From assembly GCA_902363555.1 (NCBI GenBank), contig CABJAM010000002.1, positions 372,001 to 436,000 on the forward strand: a stretch of 64,000 bases of DNA, read 5' to 3'. The translations under genes and the position numbers were made by a program. The stretch comes from Lachnospiraceae bacterium (GTDB lineage Bacteria; Bacillota; Clostridia; Lachnospirales; Lachnospiraceae). Position 1 is the first letter of the stretch; each line of letters starts with the position of its first letter. Positions 17,765-26,792 of this stretch are shown here, in pieces. The notes under the pieces are model-generated. The model was not told the DNA's origin. It saw only the letters and a program-made list of their open reading frames with translations, and did no database searches.

Positions 17765-17947
17765 ATGCAGGAAATTTCTATTCTCGACTTACAAAATCTT
17801 CGTCATTTAATTGGCGGCTATGAAACCAGCCATTGCAAAATGGAAGCCTACGCACAGCAGGCTCAGGACCCGCAGATCAAACAGTATTTTCAGAAAGCTG
17901 CTCAGTCCGCGCTCCAGTCCAAGCAGCAGTTAATGCAGTTTCTTTAA
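17765..17947 (+). CDS. Small CotF-type spore coat protein
   Basis: 60 residues beginning MQEISILDLQNLRHLIGG, rich in Gln and Ala. It matches the coat F helical repeat seen in small coat proteins of Clostridia, where such proteins form part of the spore coat. ATG follows AGGAGGT. The upstream region contains CATACTAAT at 17698-17706, which vaguely resembles a sporulation sigma -10 element. It is 41 bp before a second coat gene, so the pair likely shares a transcript. Confidence 0.8.
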   Translation: MQEISILDLQNLRHLIGGYETSHCKMEAYAQQAQDPQIKQYFQKAAQSALQSKQQLMQFL

Positions 17948-17988
17948 AAACAGGCAGGATCTATAAATTAAACAGGAGGTAGTTTATC

Positions 17989-18249
17989 ATGGATGAAAAG
18001 ACAATGGTCTCAGACGCCCTTGTTGGTGTCAACGGCGAATTAAAAATGTTTGGTGAAATGATTCCCCAGACAGAAAACCCACAGTTAAAGCAAACCTTAA
18101 AACAGATGCGTAATCAGTGCGAAATGTCACAGGAAGAGCTGTACCAAATCGCAAGACAGCATTCCTACTATGTACCTGCTCAGAAGGCATCTCAGCAGGA
18201 GATCGAGCATGTGAAGCACATTCTTTCACCGTCCTCCACACTGCTTTAA
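17989..18249 (+). CDS. CotF-type spore coat protein
   Basis: 86 residues (MDEKTMVSDALVGVNGEL...) with the coat F helical pattern: a long helix with NPQLKQTLKQMRNQCE and a tail in which HSYYVPAQKA matches the usual Tyr-rich motif. Strong AGGAGGT ribosome site. It follows the smaller coat gene and ends at a strong terminator. Marks the organism as a spore former. Confidence 0.88.
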   Translation: MDEKTMVSDALVGVNGELKMFGEMIPQTENPQLKQTLKQMRNQCEMSQEELYQIARQHSYYVPAQKASQQEIEHVKHILSPSSTLL

Positions 18250-18265
18250 TCAAGCGTCATTTTTT

Positions 18266-18300
18266 ACCGGGAGCATTCGATCGGATGCTCCCGGTTTTTA
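18266..18300 (+). terminator. Rho-independent terminator of the coat genes
   Basis: CGGGAGCAT pairs with ATGCTCCCG around a seven-base loop and is followed by GTTTTTA. Confidence 0.9.
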
Positions 18301-18313
18301 ATGTTCTGCTGAA

Positions 18314-18341
18314 CAAAAAAAGCTCCGCACACTGCGGAGCC
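18314..18341 (-). terminator. Rho-independent terminator of the tRNA gene
   Basis: On the minus strand GCTCCGCA and TGCGGAGC form a stem with a short loop followed by seven T, just after the tRNA 3' end. Confidence 0.9.
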
Positions 18342-18345
18342 ATTG

Positions 18346-18418
18346 AGCTAAAGATGAGACTCGAACTCACGACCTGCTGATTACGAATCAGCTGCTCTAC
18401 CTACTGAGCTACTTTAGC
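18346..18418 (-). tRNA. tRNA-Thr (anticodon CGT)
   Basis: Cloverleaf on the minus strand: acceptor GCTAAAG/CTTTAGC, D-arm AGCTCAGTAGGTAGAGC, anticodon loop TTCGTAA with anticodon CGT, T-arm GTGAGTTCGAGTCTCAT. The 3' CCA is not encoded. It reads ACG codons. It has its own promoter and terminator. Confidence 0.95.
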
Positions 18419-18430
18419 TAGCCGAATAAT

Positions 18431-18459
18431 AGTATACACGGAAACGCATAAAATTTCAA
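18431..18459 (-). promoter_or_regulatory. Promoter of tRNA-Thr
   Basis: On the minus strand TTGAAA (18459-18454) and TATACT (18436-18431) with a 17-bp spacer, ending about 12 bp before the tRNA 5' end. Upstream lies a very AT-rich direct repeat (TTTTTTATATAATATATA, twice, about 18465-18507), a plausible UP element. Confidence 0.8.
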
Positions 18460-18565
18460 GAACTTTTTTATATAATATATATTTTTTTATATAATATATA
18501 ATTTTTTCATGCTGGCTTTTTTTACACTGGTAACAAATTAAAGGTTCCGAACTATTACCTGCGCC

Positions 18566-18599
18566 GTTACCGTTCACCGGCAGGCCAGTAAACAGTAAC
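18566..18599 (-). terminator. Hairpin after the zinc-ribbon membrane protein gene
   Basis: Minus-strand RNA forms a 15-bp stem (GTTACTGTTTACTGG with CCGGTGAACGGTAAC) with three G-U pairs. It is related in sequence to the hairpin at 15068-15103. No clear T-run, so termination strength is uncertain. Confidence 0.5.
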
Positions 18600-18617
18600 T
18601 ATACGCCAACATTTCGC

Positions 18618-20138
18618 TTACATTTCCGGCTCCACAATCCTTTTCGCCATATAATCCTCGATACAGGCCACGATCGACAACAGCATAAATGCGCCGACCA
18701 TCACCGGAGTACTTAAAAACTCGATCATCGCGTCCTCAGGCATAACACTGTGCACCGACTTATACCCAACAAGCACATTAAAAGCCACCAGCATTATGGA
18801 AAACACGAAACCAAGCGACAGCAGAGCAAGCACAGCCGAATGAAATCCTTTAAAAAAGGACGTGATCCCCCAGATAAACATATAAATAAACCAGAGCACC
18901 GCGGCCGCCGCCATGGCGATTCCGGCAATACCTGTAAGCCCCGACAGATTTTCCTCCACGAATACGCCGCCGCTGATCGTTATAACATAATATAGAAAAT
19001 ATCCACCGCACAGCCCCGCCATAAAAAAGCTGTCCACAATAAGCAGGAGCCCTTTAAATATACCAATCACCTGGTTTTTAACATAACAGTGGATCATAAT
19101 AAACAAGGTCGTTACACCGGTAATAATCATGGTCATCGCCGCGATTTCATAAAAAATACGCCAGGTTACATCCTGATTTTGCACGAAGTAGCGCAGATCA
19201 TCCATATTTTCCAAAATGATACCCGCATCACCGCCAAAAAACTGCCGGATCAGCGACCAGCCATGGGATGTATATAAAATATACCCACACAGCCCCAAAG
19301 TCGCCAGCCCTAAAAGTGTGGCAAAAAAGTCAGCGGGTCCAAACCTCTGCCCCCGGCGTTCCGGTTCAATATCCGGATGCTCCTCCAAAAAACCATTTGG
19401 AAAATATTTCTCACCGGAAGGCCGGCGCTGTGAAGCCCTCGGCTGCCGGTTACCCGGATGATCCTGATACATTTCCTCACCAAACCTTTCATCATCGTAC
19501 CTTTCCCCGGACACAAACTGCGGCCCGCGCGCACCGCCGCCCGCGGCACCATACTCCGGCATTCGCGCCGTCTCGTCCGCTGCCGCGCCATACTCCGGCA
19601 TACGCGCCGCCTCATCCGCTGCCGCACCATATCCCGGCATACGCACCGTCTCACCCGCTGCCGCGCCGTATCCCGGCATTCGCACCGTCTCATCCGCTGC
19701 CGCACCATACTCCGGCATACGCGCCGTCTCATCCGCTGCCGCGCCGTATCCCGGCATACGCACCGTCTCATCCGCTGCCGCAGCCGCAGCGTCATACTCC
19801 GGCATCTGCACCGTAGCGTCCGACGGCGCGCTGTACAGATCATCACCATACGTATTAAAGTGATTAAACACCGCAAAGTCCTCCGGGGAATACTCCAACT
19901 GCGGATCCGTTTTCATTTCAGTATAAGGAGCGGCATTGACGGGCTCATCCTTCACAGGCATACCCTCGCCAAAATCCGGAAGGATCACCGTCTTACCGGC
20001 GTCCTCCCCAAAGCCCTGCCAGCCCACCTTTGTATCGTCGGACACCTTCGGAGACTGCTCCAAACGCTGACCGCATTTCGGACAATATATAATATCCGGA
20101 TCGTCAGGGAACTGTGCCCCGCATGTTGCACATACCAT
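18618..20138 (-). CDS. Zinc-ribbon membrane protein with seven 13-residue repeats
   Basis: Begins with a C4 zinc ribbon (CATCGAQF...CPKCGQRLE), then a linker of seven tandem units based on DETVRMPGYGAAA (about residues 110-200), then a basic segment and about six membrane helices in the C-terminal half. The Thr-Val/Ala-x-Met-Pro core also occurs once earlier as KTVILPDFGEG. I chose the second ATG (20138) because AGGAGG sits too close to the first. It is the last gene of the operon with the fused ABC permease and ATPase. The membrane part resembles no enzyme I know. The repeats could be a flexible or phospho-Thr-bearing docking region, which is speculation. Confidence 0.8.
   Translation of the reverse strand: MVCATCGAQFPDDPDIIYCPKCGQRLEQSPKVSDDTKVGWQGFGEDAGKTVILPDFGEGMPVKDEPVNAAPYTEMKTDPQLEYSPEDFAVFNHFNTYGDDLYSAPSDATVQMPEYDAAAAAADETVRMPGYGAAADETARMPEYGAAADETVRMPGYGAAAGETVRMPGYGAAADEAARMPEYGAAADETARMPEYGAAGGGARGPQFVSGERYDDERFGEEMYQDHPGNRQPRASQRRPSGEKYFPNGFLEEHPDIEPERRGQRFGPADFFATLLGLATLGLCGYILYTSHGWSLIRQFFGGDAGIILENMDDLRYFVQNQDVTWRIFYEIAAMTMIITGVTTLFIMIHCYVKNQVIGIFKGLLLIVDSFFMAGLCGGYFLYYVITISGGVFVEENLSGLTGIAGIAMAAAAVLWFIYMFIWGITSFFKGFHSAVLALLSLGFVFSIMLVAFNVLVGYKSVHSVMPEDAMIEFLSTPVMVGAFMLLSIVACIEDYMAKRIVEPEM
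19546..19829 (-). repeat. 39-bp coding minisatellite in the zinc-ribbon protein
   Basis: Seven in-frame 39-bp units encode DE(T/A)(V/A)RMP(G/E)YGAAA variants. Two unit types, one with GY and one with EY, alternate irregularly, a sign of duplication by unequal exchange. Confidence 0.9.
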
Positions 20139-20209
20139 AACCATTCCTCCTAGTCAAATATAAGTGAATATCTAAAATCGCTGCGCGGTGGGCCATATGC
20201 CCGTGTAAT

Positions 20210-22684
20210 TTACGTTTTTGTACGGTATGCGCAGTAAATGCGCATACCTGTCTGAACTGTTACATGCCCCATTCCCCATAACAGGACGCCGCCCCCAAGC
20301 ATGAGCCACAGGCCGCTGCCAGAAGCCCCCAAAAACCAGGCCGGCGGGAATAGATGAGCAAGAATACCAGCTCCGGCAAAAAGCGACTGCATCTGCACCG
20401 GCACAACAGCCGACAGAAGACTTCCCAGCGTCAGTACCGGAATAGCCATACAAAAAGCATCTTCATTTTTGAAAATCCCGGTCAAAACACTGCAATACCC
20501 CGATGTAAATAAGACATAAACTAAAATCTCAAAAAACCCAACAGCGCTCCATGAAACGCCCATAAGGCCAAGAGCCAGCCACGACACCGCGCCTGCACAC
20601 AAAGCCGCCGTCAGCGCCGGAAGAAGCGGAGCGATCACGGAGGCGGGATACCCCAGCCGCACATATACGCCACGCCTTCTATCCTTTATACTATCATAAC
20701 TCCCCAGTAAACCGCAAATAAAAATAAATACAGCCAGAAGTCCTTTGGCATATCCAAATAGAAAACTGACGGGAACATAACTGTCCGACACATCCCGGTC
20801 AAACTCAAAATGGAAGGTGCTCCCATCCTCCAAATGCCGGTTCAGCGCAGATAAAATCATCGATGTATCCGTCTCATTCCCTGAAAACTTATCACCTACC
20901 GAAGTTTCTTCATTCAAAAAACGCAACAGTATTTCAGGAGAATACTCCTGGAAAATATATGAAAATACCACCTCATCCACAAGCCTGGCACTGACCGTAG
21001 CCGGCGAAACGATCGTGCGCACCAGTGATTTATTTTTGCCAAGCCGAAGGTTTTGCACCAGCTCATCCGGCAGAATATAACCACATTCCGCCCGCAGCGC
21101 CGCCACATCACTGCGCACCTGCTCCGCACTCTCACATACATAGAAATTCAAAATCCCGTCGTCTGATAAAAGCTTGTTTACAACGGAAAGGTTAAAATCA
21201 TTCTCAGCCCCCTGCGCATAAATGGCAATATTTACCGGCTGCTCGTCTTTATTTCCCGCACGCTCCACCAGGACACAGCACAACGGAAATAATAGAAGAA
21301 TCAAAATAAAGGACGGCCGCTTAAAAAGCCTTTTAAAAGCCAGCAAAAGCCACGTTCCATAGTGCGCCGAAAATATCCCCTTCGATCGGGCCGCACCTGT
21401 CATCTTCCGTTTTTTCATCTCAGAATGGACGAGCGGCGCACGTTCCGAACGCACGCGGCCATTTTTCACCCGCACAGCCATGGACAGTATTAGAAGAAGC
21501 ACCGAATATCCAAGCAAAAGCAGCAGTTCCTGCCACGCCACAGCTCCGGACATCAGCCCCCAGAAAATGCGCAGCAGCAGTCCGGCCGGAAGCCACCGCC
21601 CCACGGCCGCCACCCCGGCAGGTAAAAAGCCCGAAGGAATAATCCCCCCGGAAATGAGCATGCTGCCGCAGGCTGCGATAAATACAAAAAGTACGCCGCT
21701 TCCCGCCGTCGGTGCCAGCTCGTACAGCAATACAAAAAGAGCCGCCGCAAATGCCCCTCCGATCAGAGCCGTACAGACAATACCTCCGACGATTCCCGGC
21801 GGACCCGATAATACAACAGTATCTGCACCAAAAAGCCATAGCAGAACTGCACTTAAAACAGCGGTCAAAACGCTGTACATCAGCCATACAGCACAAAATC
21901 GCATCAGCAGGCATTTCCAGCCGGACATACCTGCGCTTTCCATTCTCCATAAAAAGGCCTGCTTTTCCCGGCGCAGCGCTCCGGCCAGCCCCATACCTGT
22001 AAGGAGGATAAAAAATACCACCGCCATAACCGCATAGTACTGTTTGTTTGAAAGCGCCCCGGTCACTGAAACCGTCTCATAATCAAAAGCGCGGCTCCGT
22101 GCCAGGGCCAGCTTTAAATAAGCACCATTCAGAGCGTCATAGGCCTCCTGAAGGTACGCGTGGGCGTCCTCACTGGCGTACACATCATACACCGTATATA
22201 TTCCCGCCTGTGCACTGCCAAGGGTACGCGCCCCGGCCTTTGTCAGCGCTTCAAGCATGGCCGCCGTCAGCGTATCCTCATTTCCAAACATCACACGGAC
22301 CGGCGTATTCGTTCCATTGATAATATCCTCCACCAGCGTCGGCGGCACGATCATAACCGCGCTCAGATCCCCCAGTGCCAGGGAAGCTTTTGCCGCATCC
22401 TGATCCATATAAATAAATTCACAGGTCGCCTTAACGCTGTCCATCGATTCCAGAAAGGACATGGCGCTCCCTAAAATCCCGCCATTGCCACCGCCGTCAT
22501 CCTCCAAAACGATACCTACCCGGATCTTATCCATCAGACTGTCATTGTAAAGCAGCTTTTGAGCGCAAAAAGCAATTGCGCCGACAATAACTGCCAGCAC
22601 AATTGCTCCTGCAAACATTTTTAAAGCTGCTTTAAATATCCGCTTTATTTCAAGTAATAAATAAACACGCTTTTTCATTTTCAC
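20210..22684 (-). CDS. Fused double ABC-2 type permease
   Basis: 824 residues containing two tandem ABC-2 modules. Each has an N-terminal helix (about 20-40 and 445-465), an extracytoplasmic domain of about 200 residues, and a block of five to six helices (about 225-410 and 650-810). This layout gives a complete two-half permease in one chain. The start is probably GTG at 22684 with GGAG upstream; ATG two codons later is possible. The ATPase two genes upstream (24449-25138) is the obvious partner. Transport direction is likely export; the substrate is unknown. Confidence 0.88.
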   Translation of the reverse strand: MKMKKRVYLLLEIKRIFKAALKMFAGAIVLAVIVGAIAFCAQKLLYNDSLMDKIRVGIVLEDDGGGNGGILGSAMSFLESMDSVKATCEFIYMDQDAAKASLALGDLSAVMIVPPTLVEDIINGTNTPVRVMFGNEDTLTAAMLEALTKAGARTLGSAQAGIYTVYDVYASEDAHAYLQEAYDALNGAYLKLALARSRAFDYETVSVTGALSNKQYYAVMAVVFFILLTGMGLAGALRREKQAFLWRMESAGMSGWKCLLMRFCAVWLMYSVLTAVLSAVLLWLFGADTVVLSGPPGIVGGIVCTALIGGAFAAALFVLLYELAPTAGSGVLFVFIAACGSMLISGGIIPSGFLPAGVAAVGRWLPAGLLLRIFWGLMSGAVAWQELLLLLGYSVLLLILSMAVRVKNGRVRSERAPLVHSEMKKRKMTGAARSKGIFSAHYGTWLLLAFKRLFKRPSFILILLLFPLCCVLVERAGNKDEQPVNIAIYAQGAENDFNLSVVNKLLSDDGILNFYVCESAEQVRSDVAALRAECGYILPDELVQNLRLGKNKSLVRTIVSPATVSARLVDEVVFSYIFQEYSPEILLRFLNEETSVGDKFSGNETDTSMILSALNRHLEDGSTFHFEFDRDVSDSYVPVSFLFGYAKGLLAVFIFICGLLGSYDSIKDRRRGVYVRLGYPASVIAPLLPALTAALCAGAVSWLALGLMGVSWSAVGFFEILVYVLFTSGYCSVLTGIFKNEDAFCMAIPVLTLGSLLSAVVPVQMQSLFAGAGILAHLFPPAWFLGASGSGLWLMLGGGVLLWGMGHVTVQTGMRIYCAYRTKT

Positions 22685-22703
22685 TTATGGCTCCTGCCGC
22701 TGC

Positions 22704-24446
22704 CTACTCATACATGGTTCCGTATATATTTTCCTGGACTTCAAGCATAAAATCCACATACTCATCCTCGGTCATGGAAAACAGATCGCGGAAATCCACA
22801 TCCGGCTTTTTCACCGAACCATCCAATGGACCGGCTGCAATGCTGCCGGACATGCCCAGACGCTCACCCTCTCCATCCATAAATAGATCGTCGATAGTAA
22901 AATCAAAGGATGTGCCTTCCTTAATCGAGTTCACTGTGCCGTTCATACCCACAGAAAATGTATCATTATCGACCATCAGATCGATATCGTAGCTGTAACC
23001 ACCGCTTCGTTTATCATAGCTTGCTGCATATGTATAATCTAAAAAGCTGCCGTCCACATCCATGTATAGAGCAAACTCTGAGGACGCCTTTTCACCGTCG
23101 ATGATCGTATCCTTGTTCAGAGTCATCGAAATTGAGTCACCATCATTATCCAGTGTGATTTTTCCTGTATAGGCCTGGTTATATGCGGCGCTGTCTGCAA
23201 AGCTGACAGATAGCGTAGCATCCACCTGATCGTCACTTGACGCACTCTCATAAGGGCTGTCCAGCTTAACAAACGCTTCAATACAGGCCACCTTGTCTCC
23301 CGCCAGATAGACATCCACCTGGATATCTCCGTTAAACATACGGTTAAAACCGTCCTGATAAAACTTTATCTGCTGGGCGTTCAGTCCAACCGATGCCATC
23401 AGCTTTTCGCTGCCCATAATCCCATCCAGATAGTTATTTACCAGATTGTAGTAATCCTCATGCTTGATGGTCATTACATATTTCTTTGCGGTCTGTGACT
23501 TTCCATCCAGATTAAACTGACGATCACTAGCCATCTTCTCAACCGTCATATTATTATACAAAACGATAGCGTCACTTCCCAGCTTGGCCCCAACCTGGAT
23601 CATATCCTCATTATTTTCCACATCTGCAAACATATTCAGAGAGAAATCCATGCTGTCATCCACCGGATCGTCCTTGCCTAACACCGATTGGTTATAAGCG
23701 CTGACAATATTTTCCGAGGGCAGCCGCAGATAGCCATCAAAAAGTGCAGGAATACCAAAGGAAAAGCTTTCCTCATCGGCATAAATACCGGCTGTGAACA
23801 ACTCCATATCCAGATACCCCAGCGTCATATTTCCGGTCATCTGTTTTTCTTTCATATCTGAGGCCATATCCAGATCGATCTGAAAACCTTCCAGCGTCGC
23901 CGGCATAAACCCATAGGTCGTTCCGGTAAACTCGTCCAGCTCCAGGCTGAGCTTTCCTTCCATGGACTCCTCTTTAAACTTGGCAAACATCTCTCCGGCG
24001 CCGATATTGGAAAATACCGATGCAGGATTTCCGGAAATCATATCCGTGCCCACCTCACCCAGTGCCCGGCACACTCTGGTTTTATCGTTGACAAGCAGCT
24101 TTGGAAGCAAAACCGCGCAGATGATGGCAATGACCGCCACAGCCCCAATAATACTACCAATGATGATCCCCAGCTTTTTATTATTTCGTTTAGGTTCCGG
24201 AACCTCCGGACCCGGAGCATAGTTATAATCCGGCCCTTGATAATTATTGTAGTTTTCCGATCCCTGGGCGTAATTATAGCCACCCGGCCCTTGGGCATTA
24301 TTGTAGCCGTCCTGCCCCGGGGCGTTATTATAATTCTCCGATCCCTGGGCGTAATTGCCGCCCTCGAATCCCTGGGCGTAATTATAAGCATCATAACCCT
24401 GCCCGTTATTATCCTCACCGCTGTTGTATCCGTTCTTTTCCGCCAT
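22704..24446 (-). CDS. Membrane-anchored extracytoplasmic protein with Asn/Tyr/Gly-rich N-terminal repeats
   Basis: 580 residues. The cytoplasmic N-terminus holds seven to nine short units of the type YNYAQG/YNNAPG up to about residue 80. Then comes KRNNKKLGIII and one membrane helix (about 92-114). The outer part of about 460 residues is beta-rich and acidic with many LD, GD and SFG strands, like large lipoprotein-type beta proteins of Lachnospiraceae; I cannot name the family surely. It sits between ATPase and permease genes, with its ribosome site inside the ATPase gene end, so it is probably an accessory of the transporter. Confidence 0.8.
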   Translation of the reverse strand: MAEKNGYNSGEDNNGQGYDAYNYAQGFEGGNYAQGSENYNNAPGQDGYNNAQGPGGYNYAQGSENYNNYQGPDYNYAPGPEVPEPKRNNKKLGIIIGSIIGAVAVIAIICAVLLPKLLVNDKTRVCRALGEVGTDMISGNPASVFSNIGAGEMFAKFKEESMEGKLSLELDEFTGTTYGFMPATLEGFQIDLDMASDMKEKQMTGNMTLGYLDMELFTAGIYADEESFSFGIPALFDGYLRLPSENIVSAYNQSVLGKDDPVDDSMDFSLNMFADVENNEDMIQVGAKLGSDAIVLYNNMTVEKMASDRQFNLDGKSQTAKKYVMTIKHEDYYNLVNNYLDGIMGSEKLMASVGLNAQQIKFYQDGFNRMFNGDIQVDVYLAGDKVACIEAFVKLDSPYESASSDDQVDATLSVSFADSAAYNQAYTGKITLDNDGDSISMTLNKDTIIDGEKASSEFALYMDVDGSFLDYTYAASYDKRSGGYSYDIDLMVDNDTFSVGMNGTVNSIKEGTSFDFTIDDLFMDGEGERLGMSGSIAAGPLDGSVKKPDVDFRDLFSMTEDEYVDFMLEVQENIYGTMYE

Positions 24447-24448
24447 TC

Positions 24449-25138
24449 CTATTCCTCCATATTATCATTCGTAAACACATCCACCAGTTCCTGTCCACGA
24501 AGCCCAGGTGAAACCTCCGTCAGCCGGCCGTCACACATAGAGTAAAGCCGGCTGCATAAATCCAGCTCTGCCTCCTCATGGGTGGCCATGATGATCGTTC
24601 CGCCGTGTTTCAGATAAATCCTCAGATAACGCCGGATTTCCTCCTTGCAGACAAGGTCCAGCGCCGCGCCGGGTTCGTCCAGTATAAGCAGCTTCGGCTC
24701 GCCAGCCATGGCACAGCCAATACTTACCCGCTTTTTTTGTCCTCCGGACAACTGACTAACCGGACGACTTAATAGCTCCTTCAACTTTAGCACCGACAAA
24801 AATCCATGCTCCATAGCCTGGGCGACCATAGATTTGGAACCATACCAAAGCCTTAAATTATCCAGAACCGTCAATTCCTCAATAAGAGAATCCTCCTGAG
24901 GAACATAGCCTACACGTCCGGTAAACAGCTTTCTGTTTTTAAATGCATCCTCACCCTGGATATGGCAGCTCCCACCCTGAGGCTTTCGGGCGCCGGCCAG
25001 CAGACAAAGCAGCGTTGACTTGCCGCAGCCGTTGGCGCCGACAATTCCCACGCACTGCCCCGGCATGGCTGTAAGGCAAGCGCCATTCAAAACCTGTCTC
25101 CTGCCGTATGCATATGTTATATCCTTCGCTTCGATCAT
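24449..25138 (-). CDS. ABC transporter ATP-binding protein
   Basis: 229 residues with all nucleotide-binding motifs: Walker A GANGCGKST, Q-loop in GYVPQED, signature LSGGQKKR, Walker B LLILDEPG and the switch His in ATHEEAE. Start MIEAKDI is chosen for GGAGAAG in front; the in-frame ATG at 25180 has no good site. First gene of the operon ATPase - anchored protein - fused permease - zinc-ribbon protein. A repeat array with TATAAT boxes lies upstream. Confidence 0.93.
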   Translation of the reverse strand: MIEAKDITYAYGRRQVLNGACLTAMPGQCVGIVGANGCGKSTLLCLLAGARKPQGGSCHIQGEDAFKNRKLFTGRVGYVPQEDSLIEELTVLDNLRLWYGSKSMVAQAMEHGFLSVLKLKELLSRPVSQLSGGQKKRVSIGCAMAGEPKLLILDEPGAALDLVCKEEIRRYLRIYLKHGGTIIMATHEEAELDLCSRLYSMCDGRLTEVSPGLRGQELVDVFTNDNMEE

Positions 25139-25179
25139 AAACTTCTCCAAAATTGCAAAACTCAGCAATATACAGAACA

Positions 25180-25306
25180 ATTATAATTCACCAATTTTTT
25201 TTAAATTGATGCCCCCTGGCCATCGGAACACTCTCTATTATAACTTGTCACCATTTCTTCTGGGAAAATGATGACCTGCCGGGCCATCAGGATAGTACCT
25301 ATTATA
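25180..25306 (-). repeat. 64-bp palindrome/TATAAT repeat, copy B (two units, one degenerate)
   Basis: On the minus strand TATAAT boxes stand at 25306-25301, 25242-25237 and 25185-25180. Between the first two is the palindrome with arms GTCATCATTTT and GAAATGGTGAC (25275-25247); a weaker CATCAATTT/AAATTGGTGA pair precedes the third. The stem change CAATTT to CATTTT is matched on the other arm compared with the copy at 43002-43031. The last TATAAT is 42 nt before the ABC ATPase start. Confidence 0.65.
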
Positions 25307-25338
25307 CATGAATTGCCCTGCAAGTTCCAGCTTTATTA

Positions 25339-25367
25339 TTGAAGTATTAAAAAAGAATATTTATAAT
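25339..25367 (+). promoter_or_regulatory. Promoter of the MerR-type gene
   Basis: TTGAAG and TATAAT separated by 17 bp, ending 24 bp before the MerR-type start. Confidence 0.65.
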
Positions 25368-25391
25368 TAGAGTGAGAAATGGAGGGATAAG

Positions 25392-26222
25392 ATGTTTAGA
25401 ATTGGTGAATTTTCAAAACTGACACAAGTATCTGTTCGTATGTTACGATACTATGATGAAACTGGTTTACTAAGACCAGCGGAAATTGACTCATGGACTG
25501 GATATCGTATGTATTCAGTGGAACAGATACCTACCTTAAATAAAATTATATATCTGCGTGACAGTGGGTTCAATGTGGCTGAAATAACAGTTGCCCTTAA
25601 TGGTGAAAATGATACTTTAATTATAGAACAGCTTGATAAAAAATATGAAGATATTAAACATAACATACGTACAGAGCAAGAAAAGCTAAAAAAAATTGAA
25701 CTTGCTAAAAATGAGTTGTTGAATGGAAAAAATGAAATACATTACAATATTTCTATAAAATCTGTTCCAAGTTACCAAGTTCTGTCATTGAGAAAAGTAA
25801 TACCTGACTATTTTTCTGAGGGTGGATTGTGGAACGAAATATCAGAATTTGCCAAACAGCATAGAGTTGAACTCCTAAGTGATACATTTTCTATTTATCA
25901 CGATGATGATTACAGGGAAGAAAATGTTGATGTGGAACTATGTGTGGTTGTAAGCAAAGCTGGTAAAGATATAGCCCCCTTTAAATTCCGGCGCACTGAA
26001 CCTGTTCCTATAATGGCTTGTACTATGGTCTATGGAAGTTTTTCAAATATTGCGGCTGCATATCTCACATTTGCAAAATGGTTACAAAATAATAGTCAGT
26101 ATAAAATGAAAGGTGAAAATAGGCAAATTGTACATCGTGGTCCGTGGAATGAAGAAAATCCACAGAAATATTTAACTGAAATTCAGATACCTTTAGAAAA
26201 AAACTATGAAAACGTCTTGTGA
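25392..26222 (+). CDS. MerR family regulator with GyrI-like effector-binding domain
   Basis: 276 residues. N-terminal MerR DNA-binding domain (MFRIGEFSKL, VRMLRYYDETGLL, GYRMYSVEQI), then a coiled coil (about 75-110), then a GyrI/BmrR-like C-terminal domain ending in the typical YLTEIQIPLE. Such proteins bind small hydrophobic or cationic compounds and twist a 19-bp-spaced promoter. A promoter with that geometry lies directly downstream (26242-26272), so the two following genes are the likely targets. The gene is AT-rich relative to its neighbours, suggesting acquisition. Confidence 0.92.
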   Translation: MFRIGEFSKLTQVSVRMLRYYDETGLLRPAEIDSWTGYRMYSVEQIPTLNKIIYLRDSGFNVAEITVALNGENDTLIIEQLDKKYEDIKHNIRTEQEKLKKIELAKNELLNGKNEIHYNISIKSVPSYQVLSLRKVIPDYFSEGGLWNEISEFAKQHRVELLSDTFSIYHDDDYREENVDVELCVVVSKAGKDIAPFKFRRTEPVPIMACTMVYGSFSNIAAAYLTFAKWLQNNSQYKMKGENRQIVHRGPWNEENPQKYLTEIQIPLEKNYENVL

Positions 26223-26240
26223 TTTTGCAGGACGTTTTTT
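26211..26240 (+). terminator. Terminator of the MerR-type gene
   Basis: AACGTCTTGT and CAGGACGTT form a stem that includes the stop codon, followed by TTTT. Confidence 0.8.
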
Positions 26241-26241
26241 C

Positions 26242-26272
26242 TTGACTCTCACATGATGTTAGGGTTTACCGT
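26242..26272 (+). promoter_or_regulatory. MerR-type operator/promoter with 19-bp spacer
   Basis: TTGACT and TACCGT are separated by 19 bp containing the near-palindrome ACTCTCACAT-G-ATGTTAGGGT (eight of ten positions paired). Long spacers with a central dyad are the hallmark of promoters activated by MerR proteins. It lies 35 bp before the TrmO-like gene. Confidence 0.75.
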
Positions 26273-26306
26273 TTGATTACAGATAAATGAAAATGGAGGA
26301 AAATAT

Positions 26307-26783
26307 ATGACAACTTATAACGTAAATCCGATAGGAATTATCTGTAACAATGAAACAGGAACATTTATTAAACTAAAGGCTGAATTTATTCCAGCACTAA
26401 AGGCTTTGGATGGTTTTAGCCATATCAATGTTCTTTGGTGGTTCAGTGATTTTGATAAGGAAGAATTTAGGTCTGTGTTAGAAACAGAACAGCCTTATAA
26501 AAATGCTCCGGAAAAGATGGGTATTTTTGCCACAAGATCGCCAATACGTCCAAACCCAATCGCCTTAACGTCAGTAGAAGTTATTCATGTAGATTATCAG
26601 AATGGTATCATCCAGATTACCTACATTGACGCTAATGACAATACACCTATTCTTGACATCAAGCCTTATACACCGAGCCTTGACAGAGTGGAAACACCAG
26701 TTGTTCCCGGATGGTGCAGCCATTGGCCGAAAAGTTTAGAGGAATCTGGAACATTTGCATGGGAGCAAGAATTTAACTTTTAG
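26307..26783 (+). CDS. TsaA/TrmO-like SAM-dependent methyltransferase
   Basis: 158 residues of the UPF0066 beta-barrel family, of which TrmO methylates the t6A37 base of tRNA-Thr. Conserved parts are LDGFSHINVLWWF and the SAM-binding motif GIFATRSPIRPNPIALT, followed by LDIKPYTPSLD. ATG after GGAGG. It follows a MerR-type operator and precedes a GNAT gene by ten bases. A tRNA-Thr gene lies 8 kb away, probably by chance. Confidence 0.88.
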   Translation: MTTYNVNPIGIICNNETGTFIKLKAEFIPALKALDGFSHINVLWWFSDFDKEEFRSVLETEQPYKNAPEKMGIFATRSPIRPNPIALTSVEVIHVDYQNGIIQITYIDANDNTPILDIKPYTPSLDRVETPVVPGWCSHWPKSLEESGTFAWEQEFNF

Positions 26784-26792
26784 GAGTGGTGC

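Noticed and set aside
19546..19829. Regular 39-bp repeats that could suggest a CRISPR array
   Set aside because: The units are contiguous without unique spacers and translate in frame as part of the zinc-ribbon protein.
19458..20153. Long plus-strand open frames rich in Arg/His/Pro opposite the zinc-ribbon gene
   Set aside because: They arise from the repeat array read on the other strand and have no ribosome sites or recognisable domains.
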